Below are positions 1 through 7,114 of a stretch of 15,810 nucleotides of DNA, one piece after another. The position numbers and the translations under genes are program-made. The notes below the pieces were generated by a model that did no database searches, was not told the origin of the DNA, and saw only the letters and a list, made by a program, of their open reading frames with translations. This stretch comes from JBNKFQ01 sp050289385. Its GTDB lineage: Bacteria > Pseudomonadota > Gammaproteobacteria > Pseudomonadales > Porticoccaceae. Within the stretch, counting starts at the first letter, position 1; every line of letters begins with the position of its first letter. The DNA is taken from positions 1 to 15,810 of the forward strand of contig JBNKFQ010000078.1 of assembly GCA_050289385.1 (NCBI GenBank), in the 5' to 3' direction.

Positions 1-363
1 GCTCGTTCACTTACAAAAGGTACAACCATCCAGCCTCAAGATCTGGTACTGACAAAACAAGCCCTGCATCTGTTGCCAAACGGATATCTGCCCGACATGG
101 AAAGCGCGACGGGAAAACAGCTTACCCGCTCGCTCCCAGCCGGTGTCTTGTTGACCAATCGCCATATCAAAGAACCCAACATGGTAGACCGGGGCCAGCA
201 AGTCACCCTGGTCGCCGGCGATAAAGGCTATGAAATTAGAGTAATTGGCAAGGCGCTGGCAGCCGGTGCCATTGGCGACAGAATCCAGGTTCGCAACGTC
301 AAATCCCACCGCATCGTCGAAGGTATTGTAGAAGACTGGGGAATTGTGCGAATTAAAATGTGA
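1..363 (+). CDS. flgA: FlgA, flagellar P-ring assembly chaperone (3' part, 5' end outside window)
   Basis: FlgA is a periplasmic protein that helps the P-ring protein FlgI assemble around the flagellar rod. Only the C-terminal 120 residues are visible; the reading frame is open from base 1. The visible part is the SAF-like domain and its tail. It shows the family pattern GKQLTRSLPAGVLL, then NRHIKEP, VDRGQQVTLVAG, and the C-terminal GAIGDRIQVRN followed by RIVEGIVEDWGIVRI, which is typical of FlgA ends. The TGA stop is at 361-363. flgM follows with a 100-base gap that carries its own promoter, so flgA itself belongs to an upstream transcript. This matches the flgA-flgM-flgN order of pseudomonads. 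The identification is firm; the signal peptide and start cannot be seen. Confidence 0.93.
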   Translation, partial: ARSLTKGTTIQPQDLVLTKQALHLLPNGYLPDMESATGKQLTRSLPAGVLLTNRHIKEPNMVDRGQQVTLVAGDKGYEIRVIGKALAAGAIGDRIQVRNVKSHRIVEGIVEDWGIVRIKM

Positions 364-392
364 CCATCGTCCGATTTAACAAATATCACTAT

Positions 393-419
393 TAAAGGTT
401 TCAGAAAAAATGCCGATAA
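393..419 (+). promoter_or_regulatory. sigma-28 (FliA) promoter of flgMN
   Basis: TAAAGGTT (393-400), an 11-base spacer, then GCCGATAA (412-419). This matches the established enteric sigma-28 consensus TAAAGTTT-N11-GCCGATAA, with a perfect -10 element and only one mismatch in the -35 element. Transcription should begin near 426, between flgA and the chosen flgM start. Placing flgM under the sigma factor that FlgM inhibits is the known feedback arrangement in Pseudomonas and enteric bacteria. Confidence 0.92.
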
Positions 420-463
420 TAAACTCATCAACAACTCAATATCCGTCCTCCGGAACAGACAAC

Positions 464-769
464 ATGTCCCTGGAAATCAAACCATCGCGAACATCCCCGG
501 CAACCGGCAACGGCACCAGAACACAAGGCGGCGCAAACAAAGCAGGCGGGGCCAAACCGGACCCGATCACCGCCGATACGGTAACCGTTACAGTGCAGGC
601 AGAAAGACTGCAACAGCTGGAGCAAACATTGGCCGACACGCCGGCAATTAACGAACAACGGGTTGCAGACATACGCCAGGCGCTCGCCAACGGCCAATAT
701 CAGGTGGACGCCGAACGGATTGCCGAGAAACTGATCGACCTGGAACAAAACCTGTTCCAGAACCTGTAA
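464..769 (+). CDS. flgM: FlgM, anti-sigma-28 factor
   Basis: FlgM binds and inhibits FliA (sigma-28) until the hook-basal body is finished, when it is exported through the flagellar secretion apparatus. The product is 101 residues, usual for the family. It has a flexible Gly/Thr/Asn-rich N-terminal half (to about residue 40) and a conserved helical C-terminal half with the pattern RVADIRQALANGQYQVDAERIAEKL, the hallmark of FlgM. The start at ATG 464 was preferred over the in-frame ATG at 410 because 410 lies immediately upstream of the sigma-28 -10 element, so a FliA transcript would start downstream of it. The shorter N-terminus (MSLEIKPSRT) also resembles pseudomonad FlgM starts. A weak Shine-Dalgarno (CGGAA, 451-455) precedes it. 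flgN follows after 4 bases, so the two are co-transcribed. Confidence 0.9.
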   Translation: MSLEIKPSRTSPATGNGTRTQGGANKAGGAKPDPITADTVTVTVQAERLQQLEQTLADTPAINEQRVADIRQALANGQYQVDAERIAEKLIDLEQNLFQNL

Positions 770-773
770 ACAA

Positions 774-1274
774 ATGACCCGCAAGCAAATGGATAGCGCA
801 AACAGGGACCAACATCGGATTTACCCGCTGTTGCAACAGGAGCTGGTGCTGACACAACGGGTTCTGGAGATACTGGAGCTCGAACAAAAGGCTCTGGAAC
901 AAGCCAGCCATGACGCACTCGCAGCCGCTACCCACAGCAAACAAACCTGTCTGGCAGAACTGAATACAGTAAGTCGCCAGCGCCTGCAATTACTCATAAA
1001 CGCTGGCCTGCCCACCAACCGTGAAGGTATGAACCAACTGCTCAAGATCCGTGGCGACAGTGCGACAACCAGGGTCTGGCAGCAGCTCCTGGAAACCGCT
1101 ACCCGCTGCGCCACCCGCAACCGTCACCTGGGGCTTTTGATCCAGCGCAACAACCAAATTACCGAACAGGCCCTGCACATACTCAGACACGGCAAACCCG
1201 GGCAGCCCGGAACCTACAGCTCCAGTGGAGAAACCAGCAACGACCGACACTCCAGGTCTCTCGGCAGGGTTTGA
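774..1274 (+). CDS. flgN: FlgN-like chaperone for hook-filament junction proteins
   Basis: FlgN is a cytoplasmic chaperone that escorts the junction proteins FlgK and FlgL to the flagellar export gate. The product has 166 residues and is almost entirely helical, rich in Leu, Gln and Arg. The long N-terminal helix (about residues 15-75) and the second helical block (about 85-140) fit the FlgN/YvyG family. A short Gly/Ser/Thr-rich tail follows (GTYSSSGET), in the place where the family has its degenerate YxxxG tail. Sequence conservation in this family is low, so part of the support is position: it begins 4 bases after flgM, as in flgMN operons. ATG 774 has a poor Shine-Dalgarno; ATG 789 in the same frame is an alternative start. 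Transcription is probably from the sigma-28 promoter at 393-419. Confidence 0.83.
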   Translation: MTRKQMDSANRDQHRIYPLLQQELVLTQRVLEILELEQKALEQASHDALAAATHSKQTCLAELNTVSRQRLQLLINAGLPTNREGMNQLLKIRGDSATTRVWQQLLETATRCATRNRHLGLLIQRNNQITEQALHILRHGKPGQPGTYSSSGETSNDRHSRSLGRV

Positions 1275-1340
1275 CAGCAACAGCCCCCGGTAATCTGCCA
1301 AAAAAAATCATACTAAAGCATTAAAAATGAATTCACCCAA

Positions 1341-1366
1341 TGTATACTACATCCTGCTGTATACTA
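1341..1366 (+). repeat. Direct repeat TGTATACTA, possible tandem -10 boxes before ycgR
   Basis: TGTATACTA occurs at 1341-1349 and again at 1358-1366, offset by 17 bases. Each copy contains TATACT, a good sigma-70 -10 hexamer, and the palindrome GTATAC. No convincing -35 element was found at normal spacing for either copy. The pair lies 48-73 bases before the ycgR start, so it could be a promoter pair or a regulator site. No sigma-28 element was found here. Confidence 0.35.
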
Positions 1367-1413
1367 GGACCTGCCAAAAACTATAATCAAGAAAAACCCG
1401 GCACAGTAAAACC

Positions 1414-2142
1414 ATGGAAACGATTACAGACACCAACAGAATTTACCGGCTCCTGAATACGGTCAAGGATGTACGCGCATTACTGACCATCAATTTGCCA
1501 GACACCACGCCGCCATCGGATCAAAGTTATACCAGCGCGGTTCTTGAAGTGGATAGCGAAACCGGAGAACTGTTGCTGGATGAGCTTTTACCAAATGAAG
1601 AAAGCAACGCAGACCTGACCGGCAAACAACTAAACATTGTTGCAAACCTTTATGGCGTCGCTATTGAGTTCCACACACAGGTATTCCGAACTGGTGAAAC
1701 CGACGGCATTTCCTTTTACAGTGCCGCAATACCGAACGAACTCAGCTATGCGCAGCAGCGATCTGATTATCGCGTGCACATCAGCATGCTGAACCGCCCT
1801 AGCGCCTTGCTGGAATCACCCGGCCTGGATGCTGCCCAGGGCCAGGTTTTGAATATCTCTCTCGGCGGCGCTTGTCTGTTGCTGGATAACAGCGTTGTCC
1901 TGGAACCCGGCAACCAGATTTCCAACTGCCGCATCTCACTGCCCGGCGGTGCCTTGATCGAATGCTCGGCGGACGTTTGTCATGTGCGCGAAGAGTCCAT
2001 TTTGCACGGCCGCACCGTTGGCAAAAAACAGGTGGGAATTGCCTTTAACAATATTTCCCAGGCCCAGAGGCGCGAGCAACAGGCCTACATCATCAAATTG
2101 CAGCGAGCACAGGTCAAAACGCAACCGTCAAACCCCGTTTAA
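1414..2142 (+). CDS. ycgR: YcgR-type flagellar brake, PilZ c-di-GMP receptor
   Basis: YcgR proteins bind cyclic di-GMP and then act on the flagellar motor/stator to slow swimming. The product has 242 residues, the usual size. The N-terminal half (about 1-110) is the beta-rich YcgR domain. The C-terminal half is a PilZ domain carrying both c-di-GMP motifs: RxxxR as RSDYR (116-120) and (D/N)xSxxG as NISLGG (147-152). A late GIAF strand (208-211) is also PilZ-like. The order flgM-flgN-ycgR is the same as in Pseudomonas. A 139-base gap from flgN and the repeat at 1341-1366 suggest it may have its own promoter. It converges on a diguanylate cyclase gene and lies about 3.8 kb from the stator genes, consistent with a local c-di-GMP control circuit. 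Function is assigned by family. Confidence 0.9.
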   Translation: METITDTNRIYRLLNTVKDVRALLTINLPDTTPPSDQSYTSAVLEVDSETGELLLDELLPNEESNADLTGKQLNIVANLYGVAIEFHTQVFRTGETDGISFYSAAIPNELSYAQQRSDYRVHISMLNRPSALLESPGLDAAQGQVLNISLGGACLLLDNSVVLEPGNQISNCRISLPGGALIECSADVCHVREESILHGRTVGKKQVGIAFNNISQAQRREQQAYIIKLQRAQVKTQPSNPV

Positions 2143-2150
2143 CAGCGGGG
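2133..2150. terminator. Weak possible terminator hairpin at the ycgR end
   Basis: CCCCG (2133-2137) and CGGGG (2146-2150) can pair around an 8-base loop containing the ycgR stop codon. A short T run follows on each strand (GATTT on +, TTT on -). It lies between two convergent genes, where a bidirectional terminator would be expected, but the stem is short. Confidence 0.3.
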
Positions 2151-2164
2151 CGATTTCAGTCTGT

Positions 2165-2187
2165 TTACCTTACCTGTTACCTTACCT
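2165..2187. repeat. 11-base direct repeat TTACCTTACCT
   Basis: TTACCTTACCT is present at 2165-2175 and 2177-2187, a 12-base period. The second copy overlaps the TAG stop codon of the cyclase gene on the minus strand. It may simply be local duplication. Confidence 0.6.
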
Positions 2188-3745
2188 ATCCCGCCACACA
2201 AAAATTGCGCTGTTTTTTCTTGGCCTTGTACATCGCCATATCGGCACGCTTGAACGTATCTGCCGGTGTCTCATCGCCGTTAACCTGAACCACCCCGCAG
2301 GAAATGGTTACCGACACAGGATTGCCACTGTCGTGAAACCCGCAAGTCTCAACACCCTTGCGCAAACTTTCAGCAAGCATCATGCCCCCCTGAATATCGG
2401 TATCGGGCAACAGCACAATAAATTCGTCACCGCCATAGCGAGAAATATAATCGGAATCTCGCAATCGATCACTCATCACATCGACCACTTTGCGCAGCAC
2501 CATATCACCAGCACGATGACCAAAATTGTCATTCACATGCTTGAAGTGGTCCACATCCACTACCAACATACACAGTGGATAACCAATTCGAATGCTGCGG
2601 GCGAACTCTTCCTTTACCCGTTCCTCGTACCCGGTACGATTGGCAACACCGGTTAAAGGGTCCTTGATGGCAGCAATCTGTTTCTTCTCCACTTCTTGTC
2701 GCAGTATTTGGCTCTCGGCTTCCATTTCATGAACCTTGAGCGACAATGACTCGGCCTGCCGCTTGGCCTCTTCATGATTTTTGCGCGCTTCTGACAGGTA
2801 TTCATTGACACTGGTACTGATAAAATCCAGTCGTCTGTCCATTAACACGCGAAAGTCATCAAGATCCGTACTGCTGATAACATCGTCCTGAATGCCAGTG
2901 ATCTGTTCACTGATCTTGCCTTGCAACACCTCTGCCTCATCCAGCGAGTCACGCCCCAGTGTGCCGAGCACACCCTCTTCGATGGAATGGAGTTTTTCCC
3001 GCAAGGCCAGTAGAAAATTCTGTGTGTTTTGTCGCCGTTGATGTATTTCCCCACCCAGCCCGATCAGTAAATCAAGAATCTCTTTTAGCAGTTTTTCAGA
3101 ATCCTCAACCGTACTGACATCCATCAATCTGGATTTGAGCTCAACAGGGGTTTCAGTATCGCTGCCCAGAATCGCTATTTGATCCAGCAACTGCTCAAGC
3201 AAGGGTGTCAGAGACCCAATTACCTTTTGCACCGTACTTTTGCGGTTTTCAGAGCCCCGTAGTCGAGCCACCCAGGAGGCACCCCCTTTTTGGGGGGCAA
3301 GTTCGGGCAAGGGCTCCTGCCCCACCTTGCGCAACAATTTGATACCTGCGCGAATCACTGACTCAACTTCCTGCAAAGTTGCAGCATTACGAGCCGTTTG
3401 TTGCAATGACTCTATTTCTTCCAGCCACTGCATCGGCATTTTCAGTTCGGCAAATAGCTCGCGGCAGGCCTCACCCAACACTTTGGCATCGGGTGCACCA
3501 TTAACACCGATATCTTCATGGGAAACCAAATATTGAAACAGCTCTTCTGCCACTTGATGAAGGCCCGCGGATTCTTCCCGTTTACGCAACATAATTCGCA
3601 ATCGGTCAAGAATGGAATCGAGATTCTGATCACTACCCTGGGCGATAAAACTGAGTTCCACGCTAATGCGTTTTAACAGCGCCTCCTTCTTTTCCCAACC
3701 CCCGGTCTGCATATCCATATCGACAGGTTTATTATTTGAATCCAT
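2186..3745 (-). CDS. GGDEF diguanylate cyclase with long N-terminal helical region
   Basis: Diguanylate cyclases make cyclic di-GMP from two GTP. The 519-residue product has a catalytic GGDEF domain at about 362-519 that starts with DPLTGVANR and carries an intact GGDEF active site (438-442). An RxxD product-inhibition site (RDSD, 429-432) lies exactly five residues before it, so the enzyme is predicted to be active and feedback-inhibited. Residues 1-300 are mostly helical and show no recognisable sensor fold. A coiled coil (about 305-360) joins them to the catalytic domain. There is no signal peptide or membrane segment, so it is cytoplasmic. The N-terminus (LLKRISVELSFIAQGSD) recalls polar DgcP-type cyclases of pseudomonads, but this is from memory and tentative. 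ATG 3745 has a good GGAG Shine-Dalgarno 6 bases upstream. The neighbouring ycgR could be one of its readouts. Confidence 0.93.
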   Translation of the reverse strand: MDSNNKPVDMDMQTGGWEKKEALLKRISVELSFIAQGSDQNLDSILDRLRIMLRKREESAGLHQVAEELFQYLVSHEDIGVNGAPDAKVLGEACRELFAELKMPMQWLEEIESLQQTARNAATLQEVESVIRAGIKLLRKVGQEPLPELAPQKGGASWVARLRGSENRKSTVQKVIGSLTPLLEQLLDQIAILGSDTETPVELKSRLMDVSTVEDSEKLLKEILDLLIGLGGEIHQRRQNTQNFLLALREKLHSIEEGVLGTLGRDSLDEAEVLQGKISEQITGIQDDVISSTDLDDFRVLMDRRLDFISTSVNEYLSEARKNHEEAKRQAESLSLKVHEMEAESQILRQEVEKKQIAAIKDPLTGVANRTGYEERVKEEFARSIRIGYPLCMLVVDVDHFKHVNDNFGHRAGDMVLRKVVDVMSDRLRDSDYISRYGGDEFIVLLPDTDIQGGMMLAESLRKGVETCGFHDSGNPVSVTISCGVVQVNGDETPADTFKRADMAMYKAKKKQRNFCVAG

Positions 3746-3875
3746 TTTTCACTCCACGAACCTACCCATGGCTTCCGCAAATACGAAAGCACAAAACAGT
3801 ATCATCAAAGTGTCAGAGCTTGGGGCCTGTTGACCTTTTGTCTTTAGACCGTGGCTGTGCTGAACTACCACTCCA

Positions 3876-3886
3876 TGATAGTATCA
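3876..3886. other. Short palindrome in the cyclase/SPOR gene divergent spacer
   Basis: TGATA-G-TATCA is a perfect 11-base palindrome in the spacer between the divergent cyclase gene and SPOR-protein gene. It could be an operator. I found no convincing sigma-70 or sigma-28 promoter elsewhere in 3746-4004, though both genes must be transcribed from it. Confidence 0.25.
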
Positions 3887-4004
3887 AACCAACAAGTAAC
3901 ATCTTTTTTAGCGACCTTGCATCGTCCCCCGAACGACGGACATAAATCCGGGAGCAACTTTACTCATCACCACACAAGTGTCAACCCGAAAAAGCAGAAC
4001 AACA

Positions 4005-4946
4005 ATGACAGGAAGGGATAGAAAACACAACGACAACCCGAGTCTGGAGCCCGGTGCTGAAACATTGCGTTCCCGGCCAAAGGACTCGCCTGACTTCAAC
4101 TCTGGAAACCTTCACCTCAGCGATGTTATTGCCACGATTCAGGATGAAGGGCCAGCACGAAGCGACCCTCCTGCATTAACCGGCGCCAGCGAACCAACAA
4201 AAACTCAAGCCTTTACTCCCGTTAATACTTCACATACTCCTGCCAAAGAGGACGCTGTAACAGATCAATTGCCGGAAAGATCACAAACACCGCTGCGACA
4301 ATCCAGTCCGGAACCGCCCTCTCAACAACCTGTATCGGGGCTACCGGAGATGCCTCGCGGCCTGATCTGGTCGCTATTTGCGCTATTGCTGGCTCTGGTT
4401 ATGTGGAATGTCTTCAGTCTTCAACACCTTCAGGACGAACTGGCAAAAACGGACACTGCGATCGAGCAACTTCGCACTACCCGCCCGACAAACAGCAACG
4501 AAATCGAGACAGTACAAAAAAATATCGAAGAACTGAGTCAACGACTCGCCAATCTCGAAACCGAAACAGTCACCTCACAAACGTCAACACCGGATTTTCT
4601 GAATGAGCTTGCAGATATCAAAAAAACTGTTGCCGATCTCACCCGACATATCGCTATCGCCGACAAGCAATCTTCCACTGCAGCCCAGTCTGCAACTCCG
4701 GATACCAGTGCGGATACCAGTTGGTACATTAATGTCGCTGTGCTCTCCAGCAATAAAGCCAGCCAGCAACTAAAAAGTAAAATTCTGAACCTGGGCTCTG
4801 AGGCAACCATTCAACCTTTTCGCTCTGAGGGGAAAAAACTGTACCGCATCAGGGTTTACGGTTTTGCTGACCAGAAAAGCGCCGAACGGGAAGCACAAAG
4901 ATTGCAAACAGCGCTCAAACTCGATGGCTTGTGGGTTACCCGATAG
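4005..4946 (+). CDS. Single-pass membrane protein with coiled coil and C-terminal SPOR domain
   Basis: The SPOR domain binds peptidoglycan strands stripped of stem peptides, typically at division sites or cell poles. From ATG 4005 the product has 313 residues. Residues 1-115 are a polar Pro/Ser/Thr/Gln-rich cytoplasmic region. One membrane helix follows at about 118-139 (LIWSLFALLLALVMW), then a periplasmic coiled coil (about 141-222), a short linker, and a SPOR domain at about 238-313 with WYINVAVL, the central KLYRIRVYGF strand and a final EAQRL helix. The topology resembles FtsN/DamX-like SPOR proteins. An in-frame GTG at 3978 would add nine residues; neither start has a strong Shine-Dalgarno. 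It sits between a diguanylate cyclase and the stator genes, which suggests, but does not show, a polar or cell-wall role linked to motility. Its exact function is unknown. Confidence 0.85.
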   Translation: MTGRDRKHNDNPSLEPGAETLRSRPKDSPDFNSGNLHLSDVIATIQDEGPARSDPPALTGASEPTKTQAFTPVNTSHTPAKEDAVTDQLPERSQTPLRQSSPEPPSQQPVSGLPEMPRGLIWSLFALLLALVMWNVFSLQHLQDELAKTDTAIEQLRTTRPTNSNEIETVQKNIEELSQRLANLETETVTSQTSTPDFLNELADIKKTVADLTRHIAIADKQSSTAAQSATPDTSADTSWYINVAVLSSNKASQQLKSKILNLGSEATIQPFRSEGKKLYRIRVYGFADQKSAEREAQRLQTALKLDGLWVTR

Positions 4947-4980
4947 GTCGGCTGAACGCAACCCGGCAATCCCGCATGCA

Positions 4981-5949
4981 TCAGGCTGAAGGGGCACCTT
5001 CGAGACCGTCACCAAGCTCAAGAGATTTCAGCAATTCGGGATTGCTTCTGCGCAACTCCTCCAGATCTTCTGACGTCTCCTCGTCGAACCCCTGGCGAAT
5101 AACAATTTCCACGCGCCGGTTTCTGGCCAGGCTGTCCTTGTCATCACCTGCGACAAATGGCCTGGTGTCAGCGTAGCCAACCACCATAAAACGGCTGCTT
5201 TCCAGCACCTTGTCTTTTAGCAGTTCATGAGCCACAGAGAGTGCTCGCGACGCCGACAGGTCCCAGTTGGAACGAAATTGCTGATTGGATATCGGCACAT
5301 TGTCGGTGTGTCCTTCCACAGCAACCGTGCCGGCAACCTCGGAAAGGACCTTGCGCACCCGCGCCATGACGGGGATAAAATCGGTATTCAGGCTTGAGGA
5401 ACCGGAACCAAATGAGCCCTTTTCCCGAATGCGGATCGTGATAGAACGACCACTGGCAGTGACATCTATCTTGCCGCTATTGACCTCTTCTTCGAGCGCC
5501 TCGGACAATTTGTCCCTGTCAGCTTGTGTTTCCTGCACCAGACCCTTGAGCTTTTCCAGCAACATCTCTCTGGCCTGCTCGGAACTCAACTCTCTTTTCT
5601 CGCCATCCTCTCCGTCTTTTCCCTCACCGACCCTGAGCGATTGCCTGTTGGCATCGGCGGTGTGTTGACGAACAGTTTTTATCTCGGTTTCCTCGGTTTT
5701 GCCCGGCGAAAATTCTCTGGCAATAACGCTGGTGCCTTTCGGAATATCCTGAACATTCACTTCGTTTTGAACGCCAAACGCAAACTTCATCGACCCTGCT
5801 ATCTGCTTGTACTTTTCCACATCCATCTCGGAAAAGGACAACAGCAACACGAAAAATGTCATCAGCAAAGACATCAAATCGGCAAACGTTGCCATCCACG
5901 CCGGCGAACCGCCGGATGCCTCTTCTTCTTCGTCATCAAATTCAATCAT
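4981..5949 (-). CDS. motB: MotB/PomB flagellar stator subunit
   Basis: This subunit anchors the stator to peptidoglycan and forms the ion channel with MotA/PomA. The 322-residue product has a short acidic cytoplasmic N-terminus and a single membrane helix at about 21-40. The ion-binding aspartate is at residue 24 in TFADLMSLLM, the same number as in Vibrio PomB, which favours sodium coupling. A long charged linker/plug region (about 42-165) follows, then an OmpA-like peptidoglycan-binding domain with GHTDNVPIS (213-221), the NWDLSASRA stretch and the RNRRVEI end (277-282). An acidic tail of about 35 residues (RQGFDEETSEDLEEL onward) closes the protein. The ATG at 5949 is 17 bases after the motA stop, so the two are one operon. 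The gene converges on the SPOR gene with only 34 bases between. Confidence 0.95.
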   Translation of the reverse strand: MIEFDDEEEEASGGSPAWMATFADLMSLLMTFFVLLLSFSEMDVEKYKQIAGSMKFAFGVQNEVNVQDIPKGTSVIAREFSPGKTEETEIKTVRQHTADANRQSLRVGEGKDGEDGEKRELSSEQAREMLLEKLKGLVQETQADRDKLSEALEEEVNSGKIDVTASGRSITIRIREKGSFGSGSSSLNTDFIPVMARVRKVLSEVAGTVAVEGHTDNVPISNQQFRSNWDLSASRALSVAHELLKDKVLESSRFMVVGYADTRPFVAGDDKDSLARNRRVEIVIRQGFDEETSEDLEELRRSNPELLKSLELGDGLEGAPSA

Positions 5950-5966
5950 GGGCAGGCCAATACCAC

Positions 5967-6764
5967 CTATTCCGCAGCTTCCAGCTCTGCATCGCTGTCA
6001 TCCATGTCGTCCTGCTCTGCCCTGCGTTTTTTCGGTTCGAGGTAGGTTTTCAGAGTTGATTCAATAATGCGCGGATGCAGTCCACTCTGAATTCCCAGCA
6101 AACCATCCAGGCACATGGCCCGCAACCTACCCTCCTCGGTCTTGCGCAATTTCAGTTTACCCGCGATTGGCATAGCCACCATATTGGCGATCATTGCACC
6201 GTACAGGGTAGTCAACAGAGCAACCGCCATCGCCGGGCCAATCGCCTTGGGGTTGTCCATACTGGACAGCATTTGAACCAGCCCGATTAACGTGCCAATC
6301 ATACCCATGGCAGGCGCTACGTCGCCCGACGCCTCGAACACTCTGGCTCCCCAGGTGTGGCGCTCAACGGTTTGCTTGATATCCTTGCTCAAGACCGACT
6401 TGACGACATCGGCGTCGGTGCCATCCACCAGCATACGGATACCTTCTGCCAGAAATTCATTTTCGATTTCCTGGTCCTCAAGCGCCAGCACGCCGTCCTT
6501 GCGGCTGATTTCGGCCAGCTCAACAATTTGCGGAATCATCTCTTCCAGGGGTTCCAGCCTGTGCATGAACGCTTTCATTGCCACCTTGAATGCCCCCAGA
6601 AACTGCATCAGGTTGAACTTCATCAGCACTACCATGCAGGTGCCGCCAATCACAATTAACAGCGATGGAATATTCAGGAACTGTAAGGGAGAGCCACCAA
6701 AAACCATGGCAAACACCACCACCCCAAACGCCCCCAAAAAACCAATCAGTGTTGCCAGATCCAC
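5967..6764 (-). CDS. motA: MotA/PomA flagellar stator subunit
   Basis: The protein is the four-helix membrane subunit that couples ion flow to torque on FliG. The 265-residue product begins MDLATLIGFLGAFG and has membrane helices at about 3-21, 32-49, 148-167 and 174-200. A large cytoplasmic loop (about 50-147) contains the charged residues that contact the rotor. The conserved channel prolines are present in GDVAPAMGMIGTLIGL (P151) and in ANMVAMPIAGKL (P199). The C-terminal tail is rich in acidic and basic residues. The start is GTG at 6764, chosen because a strong GAGGAG Shine-Dalgarno lies 7 bases upstream and the protein aligns with PomA starts. It is the first gene of the motAB operon and is preceded by a sigma-28 promoter. 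Overall character is PomA-like (sodium type), an inference from sequence flavour. Confidence 0.95.
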   Translation of the reverse strand: MDLATLIGFLGAFGVVVFAMVFGGSPLQFLNIPSLLIVIGGTCMVVLMKFNLMQFLGAFKVAMKAFMHRLEPLEEMIPQIVELAEISRKDGVLALEDQEIENEFLAEGIRMLVDGTDADVVKSVLSKDIKQTVERHTWGARVFEASGDVAPAMGMIGTLIGLVQMLSSMDNPKAIGPAMAVALLTTLYGAMIANMVAMPIAGKLKLRKTEEGRLRAMCLDGLLGIQSGLHPRIIESTLKTYLEPKKRRAEQDDMDDSDAELEAAE

Positions 6765-6893
6765 GCCTTACTCCTCAGCTGAAAATCGTAGAACAAGACC
6801 TTGAACAGATGACCCACCTGAACTTGTCCCCTCAAAACCCTGGGCTCGCCCCTCTAAACTCGCCCTTTCTAAACAAGGCAAACAACATACCAG

Positions 6894-6921
6894 TTATCGG
6901 TTCCTTACCGCAGAAACTTTA
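6894..6921 (-). promoter_or_regulatory. sigma-28 (FliA) promoter of motAB
   Basis: On the minus strand TAAAGTTT (6921-6914) is followed by a 12-base spacer and ACCGATAA (6901-6894). The -35 element is a perfect sigma-28 match and the -10 differs from GCCGATAA in one base. The spacer is one base longer than the usual 11. It predicts a leader of about 120 bases before the GTG start at 6764. Stator genes are late, FliA-dependent genes in enteric and Pseudomonas systems. Confidence 0.85.
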
Positions 6922-7114
6922 GATTTGTCTGCACTTTCTGCCTGATCCCCCTGATCAGGGACGTGATTTTATAGGCAACGCTGCTTGCAGGTCGAGAAAG
7001 CAGCGCTTGGTGCAATTGTCTGATATTTGACAAGTCAATAAAAAAATTTGAACTTTTACCGCGGGCGGCGCTCTGAATGTTTGCAAGATGCGTTTCATTT
7101 ATGATCTCCCTCTA
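6922..7114. other. Intergenic stretch with palindrome and hairpin, no gene seen
   Basis: No coding signal was found here on either strand. The stretch contains a perfect 12-base palindrome CCCTGATCAGGG (6949-6960). A hairpin of CGCTGCTT (6979-6986) with AAGCAGCG (6998-7005) has an 11-base loop. An inverted repeat TTGAC-AA-GTCAA lies at 7028-7039. A TTGACA hexamer (7027-7032) and a TATGAT hexamer (7100-7105) are possible -35 and -10 elements on the plus strand, but they do not pair at proper spacing with each other. These elements precede the orphan terminator at 7139-7171. Confidence 0.5.

Noticed and set aside
410..463. Upstream in-frame start for flgM (ATG 410)
   Set aside because: It lies inside the sigma-28 promoter, upstream of the expected transcript start, and the added residues do not resemble FlgM.
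3978..4004. GTG-initiated extension of the SPOR protein
   Set aside because: It has no nearby Shine-Dalgarno. ATG 4005 was preferred, though only weakly; the difference is nine residues.
7027..7105. TTGACA (7027) and TATGAT (7100) as one promoter
   Set aside because: They are 67 bases apart. TTGACA has no -10 at 16-18 bases, and TATGAT has no good -35.
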